Source: Alternaria dauci (Eukaryota > Ascomycota > Dothideomycetes > Pleosporales > Pleosporaceae). Taken from it: 64,000 nucleotides of DNA. The translations under genes were made by a program, and so were the position numbers. The notes beneath the pieces were generated by a model. The model worked only from the letters and a program-made list of their open reading frames with translations. It had not been told where the DNA came from and did not search any database. Shown one piece after another: positions 45,738-58,156 of the stretch. The stretch covers positions 2,790,001 through 2,854,000 of the forward strand of contig NC_091273.1 of NCBI RefSeq assembly GCF_042100115.1. Reading direction: 5' to 3'. The first letter of the stretch is position 1. Each line of letters opens with the position of its first letter.

Positions 45738-46410
45738 ACCTATCCGACCGATATCGCAGGGAATTTAGGTTGTGAGGGTAGGTGGAAGTGGGGGTCTAGC
45801 TGGTGTGAGTCCGAGGCCGCAAGCGCATGCGAAGCTTGACCAGCTGCCAGGCCACGACTCTGACTCCAATGCCGCGACAGTCTCGCTCGATCACCTGGGC
45901 ATGCGCGCTTCTGTTGCTATCGCAAGCTGCAAGCTCCTGCAGGATGCCGCCGAACTATGCGCGGGCGAACTTGTCAGAATGGGCCAAATTTCTCCAATCA
46001 CAGCGCGGGAACCCATGCTGAATCGCGGCACCCAGCCTCGTTCAGGTAGTCTCCACCGCCAGTATCCGAATCCGAGAGGCTCTACTGTACGCGCCACGAG
46101 CTGGTCTCTGCATTATTCGCATTTACGAGTAAAGGCATACCTGGAGTTGCCTTTACAACAGGGTGTGCCGAGTATGTGGACTAAGCGCGTTGTTTTCTGT
46201 CCTGTGTACCTACGACTGAATGTACTCTAAAAGCGCATGTAGGAATCTACCTCACAACTCTGATAATCACAGCGACAGCTTATGTCTGTAAAATAGGCGT
46301 TGTGCTCTGCCTACAACTTTCGAAAATGGGCTTCTTTGTGCAACGTCATGTTACGCAGGACAATCAATATGACATTTGGACAGTTACGCACTCAGATTGA
46401 CCTTGTGGCA
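45738..46410. promoter_or_regulatory. 5' flank of the Zn2Cys6 gene
   Basis: About 0.67 kb upstream of the regulator. A 152-codon open frame on the plus strand has no motif and is not supported as a gene. Confidence 0.4.
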
Positions 46411-46849
46411 TTATCGCCATGTACGTGGTGAGCAAAGGTGTAGACTGTCGGGTGCATATGTGGTCTCATCAGAAAACGCAATGGATCGAAATGAAAACCT
46501 CCTAAAGCTGCAGTGGCATCGCTGATTTGTGCAACATGGTAGATCGACCAGGCTGTTGGCAGATAACTGATGCCGCAAATTCTCCCATCTTGTGCAGGCT
46601 AAAGACTTCAGACACTTGGGATATGAGATGGAAGAGGCGCGCAAGCCACCAAGCTCCATTTCTAGCGTCACAGTAGTATTCGCTGGAAACACGTCGTGTA
46701 GCTTGTGGATGTATTCGTGACCCTACTCAGCTACATCCTGGCGGAGTGACGTAGAAATCGTCTTGATATCGTAAAAGCCGACCGAACCAGGAGACTGCCC
46801 ATAATGCACATGAACACCGAAGACCCAGTTTTGACATGCTAAACCCCTT
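46411..46849 (-). pseudogene. Relic of an unidentified coding region with in-frame TAG
   Basis: One minus-strand frame reads CQNWVFGVHVHYGQSPGSVG, FYDIKTISTSLRQDVAE, a TAG at 46725-46723, then GHEYIHKLHDVFPANTTVTL, EMELGGLRASSISYPKCL, and ends with a Cys/His-rich part (CCTNQRCHCSF) before a stop at 46411. The same protein character on both sides of the stop in the same frame suggests a former exon hit by a nonsense change. No ATG with good context precedes it and no intron removes the TAG. I do not recognise the family. It sits immediately downstream of the L34 stop codon. Confidence 0.4.
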
Positions 46850-46865
46850 CACTCAATGCAACCGC

Positions 46866-47342
46866 TTAACGCTTCTTTTGCTGGGACTCCTTGAGCACCT
46901 TCTTGACGACCTTCTGCTCCTCGATCAGGAAGGCACGGACGATGCGGTCCTGGACGCAGCCGGCGCATCGCGATCCACCGTAGGCGCGCTGGACGGTCTT
47001 CTTGGGGCGGGATACCTGGGCGTACTCGCGGGGGCGGAGGGCTGGGACACCCTGGAGCTTGGAACCGCAGTCCTACACACTGTCAACAGCAGGCCTACAC
47101 ATCCTTCCGGGTCGCACTTACACCGCACTTGGGGGCAGTACCCCTCTTCTTGATGTGCAGGTAACGGAGCTCACCACCAGGGGTCTTGATGACGCGGACC
47201 TTCTGGCTCTTGGTGTTGTAGGGGGCGCGACGCCTCTGCCCATTGTTAGTCTACAGTCCTAACCATTCCGACATGCGCAGTCGCCTCCTCCAGCGCTCGG
47301 GTTTGCGGTGCGACGTACGTAGGTGAGTCTGTTGGACGGCAT
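46866..47342 (-). CDS. 60S ribosomal protein L34 (eL34)
   Basis: Exons 47342-47319, 47235-47122 and 47072-46866 (introns 83 and 49 bases) give 114 residues: MPSNRLTY then [80 protein letters not shown] and a Lys-rich end. The four cysteines (CGDC, CAGC) form the zinc-binding site of eL34. Every splice falls in phase 0 and restores the conserved eL34 order, so the model is firm although no single exon forms a long frame. Codon use is strongly C/G-biased at third positions (AAG, GTC, CGC), as expected for a highly expressed gene. Transcribed divergently from PRP8. Confidence 0.95.
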
Positions 47343-48059
47343 TGTGATAGATTTCCCGGGGAATCAGTGGGCGATTGTCTAGTGTGCGTGTGAGCGGGCT
47401 GGTGTGCGAAGTGGTGTTGCGGATGGACACAATCGTACCTGGGTCTGAAGACTGTGGGTTAGTATCGTCGAAGAAATTCCCAGGACGGCGAGCTTGCTTA
47501 CCACTTGATGGCGTCGTAGTGAGACCGTCGAAATTTCGTGTGCTCGGTTAGCTGACCTGCCACTAGCACGCTAGACCAGGACCCGGGCATTTCCAGACCC
47601 GCTGGCACGTGACCGAGGGCCGTGCGCAGCGGCCTTGCAAGAAGATTCACTAGACTATGCCGCGAGAACATCTCCATCGCCACTCCACACAACGCGCGGA
47701 GGTTGTATCTCTGCTTTGTGTGCGCCGCCAACAGCACGACTTTCGAGCTTCTGGAGATTGTCTGGAAACCCACGCGCCGACGCGAACTCCCCTTCTCCGA
47801 CCGCGGCGCCGTCCGCAAAAGCCGAGGACCCGACTCCTAAGCTTGTCGCGCGACCAGCTGTGCTCAATCGACGAGTCCAGTGCAGCATTGCGATCGCGTT
47901 ACTAAGGTTGGTTACTCCCTTCAATTCTCTGCTACACAGCGGGCTTCTCAACTCCCATACATCTATCTCAACACGACAACAGAAGCGCATCTTTCGTTCG
48001 GTTTCGCGTTTTCATCTCTTCTAACGATATCAGATTTCCTTCCATACCCTAATTTCAAG
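47343..48059. promoter_or_regulatory. Divergent promoter region, RPL34 / PRP8
   Basis: 717 bases between two housekeeping starts. The L34 side could contain a leader intron (GTACGATTGTG and nearby TAAGCAAGC/CCCAG sequences near 47440-47500), not proven. The PRP8 frame is open upstream to 47880 but the proline-rich start at 48060 is the first plausible ATG. Confidence 0.45.
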
Positions 48060-51000
48060 ATGGCTTTTCCTCCACCTCCACCACCACCCCCACCAGGCCC
48101 TCCGGGCTCTGGATTCGCGCCGCCACCACCGCCTCCTCCTCCCCCAGGTCCCCCAGGTTCAGGATATGCGCCGCCGCCGCCGCCGCCTCCTGGACCACCA
48201 GGCGCTGCTGTAGGACCTCCTGGTATGCGACCACCCCTCGACCCACAAGTCGCCAAGTTTGCACAGAAGAAGAAGGACTGGTTACGGCAACAGCGCCAGA
48301 GGTTTGGCGAGAAGCGCAAAGCAGGATTTGTCGAGACACAAAAGGCGGATCTACCCCCGGAGCATCTGCGCAAGGTTTTCAGAGATATCGGAGACGTGTC
48401 CCAGAAGAAATTCACCACGGACAAGCGAAGCTATCTTGGTGCGCTCAAGTTTATGCCACATGCCGTTCTCAAGCTTTTGGAGAACATGCCCATGCCTTGG
48501 GAGAGTAGACGCGACGTAAAAGTCCTCTACCACACCAACGGATGTCTGACACTAGTCAACGAGATTCCTCGTGTGATTGAGCCTGTCTTCCACGCGCAAT
48601 GGGCAGCCATGTGGTTGGCTATGAGGAAGGAGAAGAGCGATCGCCGACATTTCAAGCGCATGCGCTTCCCGCCATTCGACGACGAAGAGCCGCCTCTTTC
48701 ATACTCGGAGAACATTGAAGACGTTGAGCCCCTGGAGCCTATTCAGCTGGAGCTCGACGAGGATGAAGACAGCCCCGTATACGAGTGGTTCTACGAGCAT
48801 CGGGCGCTTCTCGACACTCCACATGTCAACGGACCGAGCTACGAGACCTGGAACCTGGACCTACCCCAGATGGCAACGCTATACCGTCTCAGTAAGCAGC
48901 TCCTCAGCGACATTGTGGACAAGAACTATTTCCACATGTTCGACATGGACAGCTTCCAGACCGCAAAGGCGCTCAATGTCGCGATACCCGGAGGACCCCG
49001 CTTCGAGCCACTGTACAAGGACATCGATCCTAATGACGAAGACTTTGGCGAGTTCAACGCCATCGACCGCATCATTTTCCGATCGCCTATTCGCACCGAA
49101 TACCGTGTGTCATATCCATATCTTTACAACTCCCTGCCGCGAAGTGTCAAGCTGGCTTGGTATTCTTACCCGCAGGTCGTATACGTTCGTGCTGAGGACC
49201 CGGATCTGCCGGCCTTCTACTTCGATCCCGGAATCAATCCTATCTCGTCCAGAGCTGTTGCCCCAAAGAACATCTCCGTGAGCCATGAGGATTTGGTTTT
49301 TGGCGAGGACGACGAAGACGACGAGGATGACTTCCAGATGCCAGAAGAGATGGAGCCCTTCATGGCCGAGGAGGAGCTCTCTACTCCAGAAACTGCTTCA
49401 GCCATCGCGCTTTGGTGGGCACCTCACCCATTCGACAAACGATCAGGTCGCATGGTGCGAGCACAAGATGTACCTTTAGTTAAGCAGTGGTATCTTGAGC
49501 ACGTTCCTGCAGGTCAGCCCGTCAAGGTCCGGGTCTCATACCAGAAGTTGCTGAAGACTTATGTGTTGAACGAGTTGCACAAGAAGCCACCACAAGCACA
49601 AAACAAGCAGAATTTGATGCGGACGCTCAAGAGCACCAAGTTCTTCCAGCAGACCAAGATTGACTGGGTTGAGGCGGGTCTGCAGGTCTGCCGACAGGGT
49701 TACAACATGTTGAACCTGCTTATTCATCGCAAGAACTTGACCTACCTGCATCTTGACTACAACTTCAATTTGAAGCCTGTCAAGACGCTCACTACCAAGG
49801 AGCGCAAGAAGTCGCGTTTCGGAAACGCTTTCCATCTCATGCGTGAGATTCTGAGGTTGACCAAGCTTATCGTTGACGCCCAGGTTCAGTACCGTCTGGG
49901 CAACATTGACGCTTTCCAGCTCGCTGATGGTATCCTCTATGCCTTCAACCACGTTGGTCAATTGACTGGCATGTACCGATACAAGTATAAGTTGATGCAT
50001 CAGATTCGTTCTTGCAAAGACCTGAAGCATTTGATCTACTACCGATTCAACTCTGGCCCTGTTGGTAAGGGACCGGGCTGCGGTTTCTGGGCCCCTGCTT
50101 GGAGAGTCTGGTTGTTCTTCATGCGCGGTATCATCCCTCTTCTCGAGCGCTGGCTTGGTAATCTGCTCTCCCGTCAATTCGAAGGTAGACATAGCAAGGG
50201 TGTAGCGAAGACTGTCACCAAGCAGCGTGTTGAGTCGCACTTTGACTTGGAGCTCCGTGCTGCCGTCATGAGTGATCTCATGGATATGATGCCAGAGGGC
50301 ATCAAGCAAAACAAGGTCAACACTGTTTTACAGCACTTGTCGGAAGCATGGCGTTGCTGGAAGAGTAACATTCCTTGGAAGGTACCTGGTCTACCAGCGC
50401 CGATCGAGAACATCATCTTGCGTTACGTCAAGAGCAAGGCAGACTGGTGGATCTCGGTTGCACACTACAACCGTGAGCGTATTCGACGCGGCGCTACAGT
50501 TGACAAAACTGTGGCCAAGAAGAACCTGGGACGATTGACACGTCTGTGGCTCAAAGCCGAACAGGAGCGGCAGCACAACTACATGAAGGATGGTCCTTAT
50601 GTCTCTTCTGAAGAGGCTGTTGCCATCTACACGACCATGGTACATTGGCTGGAGGCGAGGAAGTTCCAACCAATTCCTTTCCCTAGTGTCTCTTATAAGC
50701 ACGACACGAAGATTCTCATCTTGGCATTGGAGCGCCTTCGAGAAGCGTACTCCGTCAAGGGTAGACTTAACCAGAGTCAGCGTGAAGAATTGGCACTCAT
50801 CGAGCAGGCTTACGATTCCCCAGGTACTACTCTGGCGCGTATCAAGCGCTTCCTACTCACACAGCGCGCTTTCAAGGAGGTTGGAATTGATATGAACGAC
50901 AACTACAGCAATATCAACCCAGTCTACGACATCGAGCCCATGGAAAAGATCACCGATGCTTACCTTGACCAGTATCTATGGTACCAGGCTGATCAGCGGC

Positions 51001-54000
51001 ATCTGTTCCCAGCCTGGATCAAGCCCTCAGATTCCGAAGTTCCGCCGCTTCTGACATACAAGTGGGCACAGGGTATTAACAACCTTGACAAGGTCTGGGA
51101 GACTCAAGATGGAGAGTGCAACGTCATGATCGAGACTCAGCTGTCGAAGGTTTATGAGAAGATCGATTTAACCATGTTGAACCGTTTGTTGCGACTTATC
51201 ATGGACCACAATTTGGCCGACTACATCACGGCGAAGAACAATGTGCAACTCAACTACAAGGATATGAACCACGTCAACGCTTATGGTATGATCCGTGGTC
51301 TGCAATTCTCTGGATTCGTCTTCCAGTTCTATGGTCTCGTGCTGGATATCCTCCTTCTAGGTTTGCAGCGTGCAAACGAGATTGCCGGTGCACCAGAAAG
51401 CCCGAACGATTTCCTTCAGTTCAAGGACAGGGACACTGAAGTCCGCCACCCGATCCGATTGTACACGAGGTACATCGACCGTATCTGGGTCTTCTTCAGG
51501 TTCACCGCTGAAGAGTCGCGCGATCTGATTCAGCGCTTCTTGACCGAGAACCCGGACCCTAACTTCGAGAACGTTATTGGGTACAAGAACAAGAAGTGCT
51601 GGCCACGTGATTCTAGGATGCGACTGATGCGTCACGATGTCAATCTGGGTCGCGCAGTGTTTTGGGATCTCAAGAACCGTCTACCGCGGTCAGTAACCAC
51701 GATTGAGTGGGATGACACTTTCGCTAGTGTTTACAGTCGTGACAACCCCAACTTGCTCTTCTCCATGAACGGCTTTGAGGTCCGCATCTTGCCCAAGATC
51801 CGAAACCTGACTGGCGAATTCCCTGTCAAGGACAGTGTATGGTCGCTTGTCGACAACTCTACCAAGGAGCGTACCGCGGACGCTTTCTTGCAAGTGACCG
51901 AGGAAGACATCCAAAAGTTCAACAATCGTATTCGACAAATCCTTATGTCATCTGGATCCACTACGTTCACGAAGATTGCCAACAAGTGGAACACGACTCT
52001 CATTGCGCTCTTCACTTACTATCGTGAGGCCGCCGTCTCCACTGTCAACCTGCTTGATACTATTGTCAAGTGCGAGACCAAGATTCAGACGCGTGTGAAG
52101 ATCGGCCTGAACTCAAAGATGCCGTCTCGTTTCCCTCCTGCCGTGTTCTACACGCCGAAGGAGCTGGGTGGTCTGGGTATGATCTCCGGCTCTCACATCC
52201 TCATCCCCACCAGCGACAAGCGCTGGTCAAAGCAAACCGACACGGGTGTTACGCACTACCGTGCCGGTATGTCGCACGATGAAGAGACTCTCATCCCCAA
52301 TATCTTCCGCTACATCATTCCGTGGGAGTCCGAGTTCGTCGACTCCCAACGTGTGTGGATGGAGTATTCACAGAAGCGCCAGGAGGCACAACAACAGAAC
52401 CGACGACTAACCTTGGAGGACTTGGAGGACAGCTGGGACCGCGGTCTTCCTCGTATCAACACACTGTTCCAGAAGGACCGTTCCACCCTCAGTTTCGACA
52501 AGGGTTTCCGCGCACGTACCGAGTTCAAGATTTACCAACACATGAAGAGCAACCCCTTCTGGTGGACAAGCCAACGCCACGATGGTAAGCTCTGGAATCT
52601 GAACCAATATCGCTCAGACTGCATTCAGGCATTAGGAGGTGTAGAGACTATCCTCGAACACACATTATTCAAGGCCACAGCATTCCCCTCCTGGGAAGGC
52701 CTCTTCTGGGAAAAGGCATCAGGTACGTCAAATTGGGGCATCGAAAATATCCTCAGTGCCCTATCATCCCATCTCTCCCTAATCTCATTCACTGCCAAAT
52801 ATCTCCAACCTTTATTCATAGCAATGCTAACTTTGTTACAGGTTTCGAAGAATCCATGAAATTCAAGAAGCTTACCAACGCCCAACGTTCCGGTCTTAAC
52901 CAGATTCCCAACCGTCGCTTCACTCTTTGGTGGTCACCAACCATCAACCGTGCCAACGTCTATGTCGGTTTCCAAGTCCAGCTGGATCTTACGGGTATCT
53001 TCTTGCACGGAAAGATCCCTACGCTCAAGATCTCGCTCATTCAGATCTTCCGAGCCCATTTGTGGCAGAAGATTCACGAGTCGGTCGTCATGGACTTGTG
53101 TCAGGTCTTCGATCAGGAGCTCGAAGCTCTTGGCATCGAGACTGTCCAGAAGGAGACTATCCATCCCCGAAAGTCGTACAAGATGAACAGCTCTTGCGCT
53201 GATATCCTGCTCTTCGCCAGCCACAAGTGGAGTGTCTCACCGCCGTCTATGCTTTACGACACCAAAGATACCATGAGCGCTACCACAACGAACAAGTTCT
53301 GGATAGATGTGCAGCTGCGATACGGTGACTACGATTCTCACGATATCGAGCGATACGTACGTGCCAAGTACCTTGACTACACTCAGGATTCTATGAGTAT
53401 CTACCCGTCTGCTACAGGTCTTATGATTGGTATCGATCTGGCCTACAACCTGTACTCAGCGTACGGACAATACTTCCCCGGTCTGAAACAGCTCGTCCAG
53501 CAAGCAATGGCCAAGATCATGAAGGCCAACCCTGCCCTTTACGTCCTTCGTGAGCGTATCAGGAAGGGTCTTCAGCTGTACGCGTCTGAGAGTTCTCAGG
53601 AGTTCCTCAACTCGCAGAACTACTCTGAGTTGTTCAGTAATCAGATCCAGTTGTTTATCGATGACACCAACGTCTACCGTGTAACAATCCACAAGACCTT
53701 CGAGGGTAACTTGACGACCAAGCCTATCAACGGTGCCATCTTCATCTTCAACCCTCGCACTGGACAACTGTTCTTGAAGATTATTCACACCAGTGTCTGG
53801 GCTGGTCAGAAGCGTCTTGGTCAATTAGCGAAGTGGAAGACTGCTGAAGAAGTGGCTGCTCTTATTCGATCCCTGCCTGTGGAAGAGCAGCCCAAGCAGC
53901 TCATTGTCACCCGTAAGGGTCTGCTCGACCCTCTCGAGGTACATTTGCTCGATTTCCCCAATATCTCCATCCGTGCCTCGGAATTGCAACTCCCCTTCCA

Positions 54001-55330
54001 GGCTGCTATGAAGGTCGAGAAGCTTGGTGATATGATTCTTCGAGCGACTGGACCTCAGATGGTACTCTTCAACTTGTACGACGAATGGCTGAAGACGATT
54101 TCTTCGTACACCGCCTTCTCTCGTTTGATCCTCATCTTGCGTGCACTGCACGTCAACCAGGACAAGACCAAGCTACTGTTGCGGCCAGACAAGACTATCA
54201 TCACACAGGAGCATCACATCTGGCCCTCACTAGCTGATGAAGACTGGATCAAGGTCGAAGTACAACTCCGAGATCTCATCCTGCTTGACTACGGAAAGAA
54301 GAACAACGTCAACACTTCATCGCTCACCAGCAGTGAAGTCCGTGACATTATCCTCGGTATGGAGATTTCTGCACCTTCGATGCAACGTCAGCAGGCTGCC
54401 GAAATCGACAAGCAGCAAGAGGAGCAACAGCAGCTGACTGCTGTGACGACCAAGACCCAAAACATCCACGGTGAGGAGATGGTTGTCACAACTACGTCGC
54501 AATACGAACAGGCGTCATTCGCTTCCAAGACTGAGTGGCGGACGAGGGCCGTGGCCACTTCCAACTTGCGCACTCGTGCTAACAACATCTACATCAATTC
54601 TGAGGATGTCAAGGAAGAGGGTCACTTCACGTACGTCATGCCAAAGAATGTACTGAAGCGCTTCATCACCATCGCCGACCTCCGTGTCCAGGTTGCTGGT
54701 TACCTATACGGAAGGTCGCCGCCAGACAATGACCAGGTCAAGGAGATTAGCACCATCGTCATGATTCCTCAAGTCGGCAACACCCGCGATGTTCAGCTTC
54801 CCAAGGAGCTGCCCAGACATGAGTACCTGGACAACCTTGAGCCTCTGGGTATTATTCACACTGTCAGCGGTAATGAGCCACCATACATGCAGGCTAGTGA
54901 TGTAACTCAGCACGCTCGCCTCATGAATCAGCACGCTAGTTGGGATAAGAAGACCGTCTCCATGACTGTCTCCTTTACCCCTGGTTCCGTCTCACTCGCT
55001 GCTTGGGCTCTCACCCCCAACGGCTACAAGTGGGGTGCTGAGAACAAAGACACCATGTCCGACAACCCGACAGGCTTCAGCACCAGCTTTGGCGAGAAGT
55101 GCCAGTTGCTGCTGTCAGACAAGATCCGAGGTTACTTCCTGGTGCCAGATAACGGTATCTGGAACTACAGCTTCATGGGTAGTGCATTCGGTACGGTGGA
55201 GAAGAAGCCAGTTCACGTGCGTCTCGATACGCCTGTGCGCTTCTACGACCCCGTACACCGACCATTACATTTCCACAACTTTGCCGAGTTGGAAGACGTC
55301 TGGGTTGATCGCGAGAACCAGTTTGAGTAA
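48060..55330 (+). CDS. PRP8: Spliceosome core protein Prp8
   Basis: Exons 48060-52722 and 52842-55330 with one 119-base phase-1 intron (GTACGT, branch TGCTAAC, acceptor TACAG) give 2383 residues. The N-terminus is a Pro/Gly-rich tract (about 1-60), then [20 protein letters not shown] and DMPPEHLR-like text (here [20 protein letters not shown]) that begins the conserved part. The body follows the known order: PROCN-type N-terminal domain, reverse-transcriptase-like, thumb/linker and endonuclease-like domains, RNase H-like domain ([19 protein letters not shown]), and C-terminal Jab1/MPN domain ([20 protein letters not shown], with no strict JAMM metal set). Prp8 holds the U5/U6 and splice sites at the catalytic centre and regulates Brr2. 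The length leaves no room for the PRP8 intein found in several other fungi. Confidence 0.97.
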
Positions 55331-55788
55331 GGGGACTAGTGTACAACAAGAGAAGGGGTGCATTGAGGAGGCTTATACCATCTCACGGAGTTTTCAAGGT
55401 TGGCGTTTTTTTGCATCGCATCATTGATTGCATGGATAGCGGAGAATGGGCGATGATTGAGACTTGGTGAAAAAATGTGCATAGTGTATTATAATCTTTC
55501 AACGAAATGCATCTGCTATATTCAGCTATATTGCCGACGCACACTGAACTACTGCACCGATCTATCTAAGCAAATCCGTTGGTTCGCTGTGTTCCGAGCT
55601 TGCTCGCATTTCACCTCTGCCGTAGTGCTATCGCCAGAGCCGAATTTACGTGTTGCAGAGTGCAACACGACTTGTAACCTCTTGGAAACGAAGAATTTGA
55701 TGTAGACTGCAAACCATATGCAATTTTAGGAAGCCTTATACGTTGTCTACGTAAAGTACATCCGGCTTTCGTGATGGCATCAGAGCTC
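55331..55788. other. 3' flank of PRP8
   Basis: 458 bases between PRP8 and a small minus-strand gene candidate. No gene recognised. Confidence 0.45.
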
Positions 55789-56063
55789 CTACCGGTGGAC
55801 TAGCATTTTGCTTTTGCGCTCCAGGACCTTTGGTTCTAGCAACGGCGATGGCGTAAGGAGAGGGTTGAACGTCGTGACTGTCCGGTTACTCAAAATCGAA
55901 TTCAGCTCTTGAAATTAATGCACATACCCTTGCTTTTCCTGTTCTCAAGACTGAAAGCCAAATCTTCCTTGTCTGCTACAGCTGAAGAAGTAGAGGTTGA
56001 CGTCATCGGTTTCACCGCAGGCTTTAGAGGACGCTTTCCGCTGGTTGATGATTCACCCGGCAT
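55789..56063 (-). CDS. Small hypothetical protein (uncertain)
   Basis: Candidate exons 56063-55928 and 55877-55789 with a 50-base intron (GTATGT ... GGACAG) give 74 residues. Exon 1 reads MPGESSTSGKRPLKPAVKPM then ADKEDLAFSLENRKSK; with this donor exon 2 reads VTTFNPLLTPSPLLEPKVLE. A second donor two codons later (GTGCAT) would instead give a longer tail ending RKPDVLYVDNV. I cannot choose from sequence alone. The protein is polar, low complexity and of no recognised family. The frame continues upstream to 56252, but this ATG starts the more biased part. Confidence 0.3.
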
Positions 56064-56427
56064 TGCTAACGTCGAGGTTGAAAGCTTTAATCTGGACGGC
56101 GTCAAGGATTGGCTGTTTGAATGGTAGGGGTTTAAGGTGTTGATAGGAGATGCGCACCTCCTGCAAGCGGAGCCCCGCACCTCCCTCTTCGGGCAGCCGT
56201 GCGGGGTGTTTTCGTCGTACAATGGATCACTATCTGCTGGATTTGCAAACACGCAAATACGATGACATACAGTTTATCCCTGGCGAACGGTATCGCAGTT
56301 GTCAGCACGAAGACGTAATGGCGGTAAGCGGGGTTGTCAGCGATGCATCAATATAGAGCTGGTATAGATGACTTGAACACTCTCTCCCTTTTCTTAGTGG
56401 ACACACCTTTCGGTCTATCGAACTGCA
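56064..56427. promoter_or_regulatory. 5' flank of the second P450 gene
   Basis: 364 bases between two divergently placed starts (small gene, minus; P450, plus). No specific element recognised. Confidence 0.35.
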
Positions 56428-58156
56428 ATGATTAGCACGGCCTTGAGTCTGGTTACAGTACAGAATGCTGGATATGCTGTTGTTAGCTTCGGTGTTTACG
56501 TGACTATCTCACCCAGCATCTGTGTCGTTGCTCTACTAACATATCTCCAGATCACAATCCTATGCATATATCGCGTCTACTTCCACCCCTTGTCCTCATT
56601 CCCCGGTCCTCTCTCCTACAAGATAAGCGGATGGCCTCTCCTCTGGCAGGCCTATATCGGCAACCGTCACATCTACCACCTCATTGACCATCAGAAATAT
56701 GGCCCTGTAGTTCGGATCTCTCCTAACGCGCTCTCCTTTAATACTGCATCTGCTCTCCACACTATCTATGCCCCGCGCAACGCCAATGTGAAGAAAGGAG
56801 AGTGGTATAAGACTTTTGATATAGCTGCTGGAACGTATAGCAGCTTCACAGAAACGAGTAGGGAGAAACATGCAGCAAAGAGGAGGTGGATGGGTCCCAT
56901 TTTCTCACCGGAGAGTTTGAATTCGAATGAGGAGATGGTGCGTGGTATTATAGAACGGTTTTGCGAGACGTTAAAGAATTTTGGGCAGGATTGTAAAGTA
57001 GAGAGAAAAGGTGATTGGGGTGAAAAATGGAATGCGAGTGAGATGAGTACATATCTCGGATTTGACATTATGGGTGCACTGGTGTTTGGAAGCAGATTTG
57101 AGACGGTGCAGAAGGAGGCGTTTAGGCCGCTGGCCAACTCAGTCTTACCAGCTAGCATGTTAATGTACTGGGTACGAGTTCTTTCCACTCTGGAATACCA
57201 CTGTTCTTGGTGCTAATTCTGAATTACAGATATCGTATCTGCCTCCGGCATACATCGTGCGACCTCTCCTACGAACTAGACTATTCGAGACACTAGGCGG
57301 CAGGTCAGTGACAGACAATAATCGCTTGATCGATTATGGCGCCACCCAGGTTCGATTACAAAAATCGAGAGTCAAGACAGAGAGAGATATCGACTCCCAA
57401 CGCGTAGATTTTCTTTCGCGTTTAGTCACAGCAAGAGATAAGAAAACTGACTGGCATCCTTCGACCGCAGACCTTGGTACAGAGAGTCTGAACCTAATGA
57501 ATGCCGGGGCGGATCCTTTCAGTGGGGTCCTTGCCGGAGCGATATTCTACCTGGTGCGGAACCCGGATGCGCTTCTCAAAGCTACCCAAGAGGTACGCTC
57601 ATCTTTCACCTCGCCTTCTGAGATCATCAACGGCTTCGCACTGAATCGCTGCACTTATCTCTACGCTGTCATCGAAGAGACACTTCGTCGCGCTGCGCCA
57701 GTACCCAGTCATCTTCCACGCATCGTCTTGAATGGAGGTATGGAAATCGATGGCGTTCACATCCCGGCTGGCACAACAGTAGGTGTACCAATGTATGTTC
57801 TACACAACGACCCCACCCACTTCCCTGCGCCATTCGCTTTCTTACCCGAACGCTGGATCGAGTCACCTTCCAACCCCGCTTCCTCCATCGCCTTGGCTCG
57901 AAGGGCATTTTTCCCGTTCAGTATTGGCAGTAGGATGTGCAGTGGCAGAAACTTGGCATATTTGCAATTGAAGTTGACACTGGCACATCTACTCTGGCGC
58001 TTCGATCTACGATTGGCCCCTGATGAGCCCGAGTCTGGAGGCGGGAAGCCAGGACTTGGCATTGGAAGAGAAAGACCTGACGAGTTCCAGATGTGGGATG
58101 CACTAGGATTTGGAAGGGACGGACCGATGGTCCAGGTGAGGGTTGCGCAGACGTAA
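56428..58156 (+). CDS. Cytochrome P450 monooxygenase
   Basis: Exons 56428-57171 and 57230-58156, 58-base phase-0 intron (GTACGA, branch GCTAAT, acceptor TTACAG), 556 residues. Two hydrophobic N-terminal stretches (about 13-50) precede the hinge HPLSSFPGP. Helix C Trp-Arg context is KRRWMGPIFSP. The I-helix reads NAGADPFSGV at about 338-347, which lacks the usual Thr-Thr after the acid. ExxR is ETLR (398-401) and the haem loop FSIGSRMCSG has its Cys at about 485. It resembles the benzoate-hydroxylase/pisatin-demethylase style of fungal P450s. Catalytic haem binding looks intact; proton delivery may use Ser. No partner biosynthetic gene is adjacent, so a catabolic or detoxifying role is as likely as biosynthesis. 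Confidence 0.9.

Noticed and set aside
45772..46230. 152-codon plus-strand open frame upstream of the Zn2Cys6 gene
   Set aside because: No start context, motif or splicing support; likely promoter DNA.
49536..50309. 257-codon open frame antisense to PRP8
   Set aside because: It is a shadow of the highly conserved PRP8 coding frame and has no independent features.
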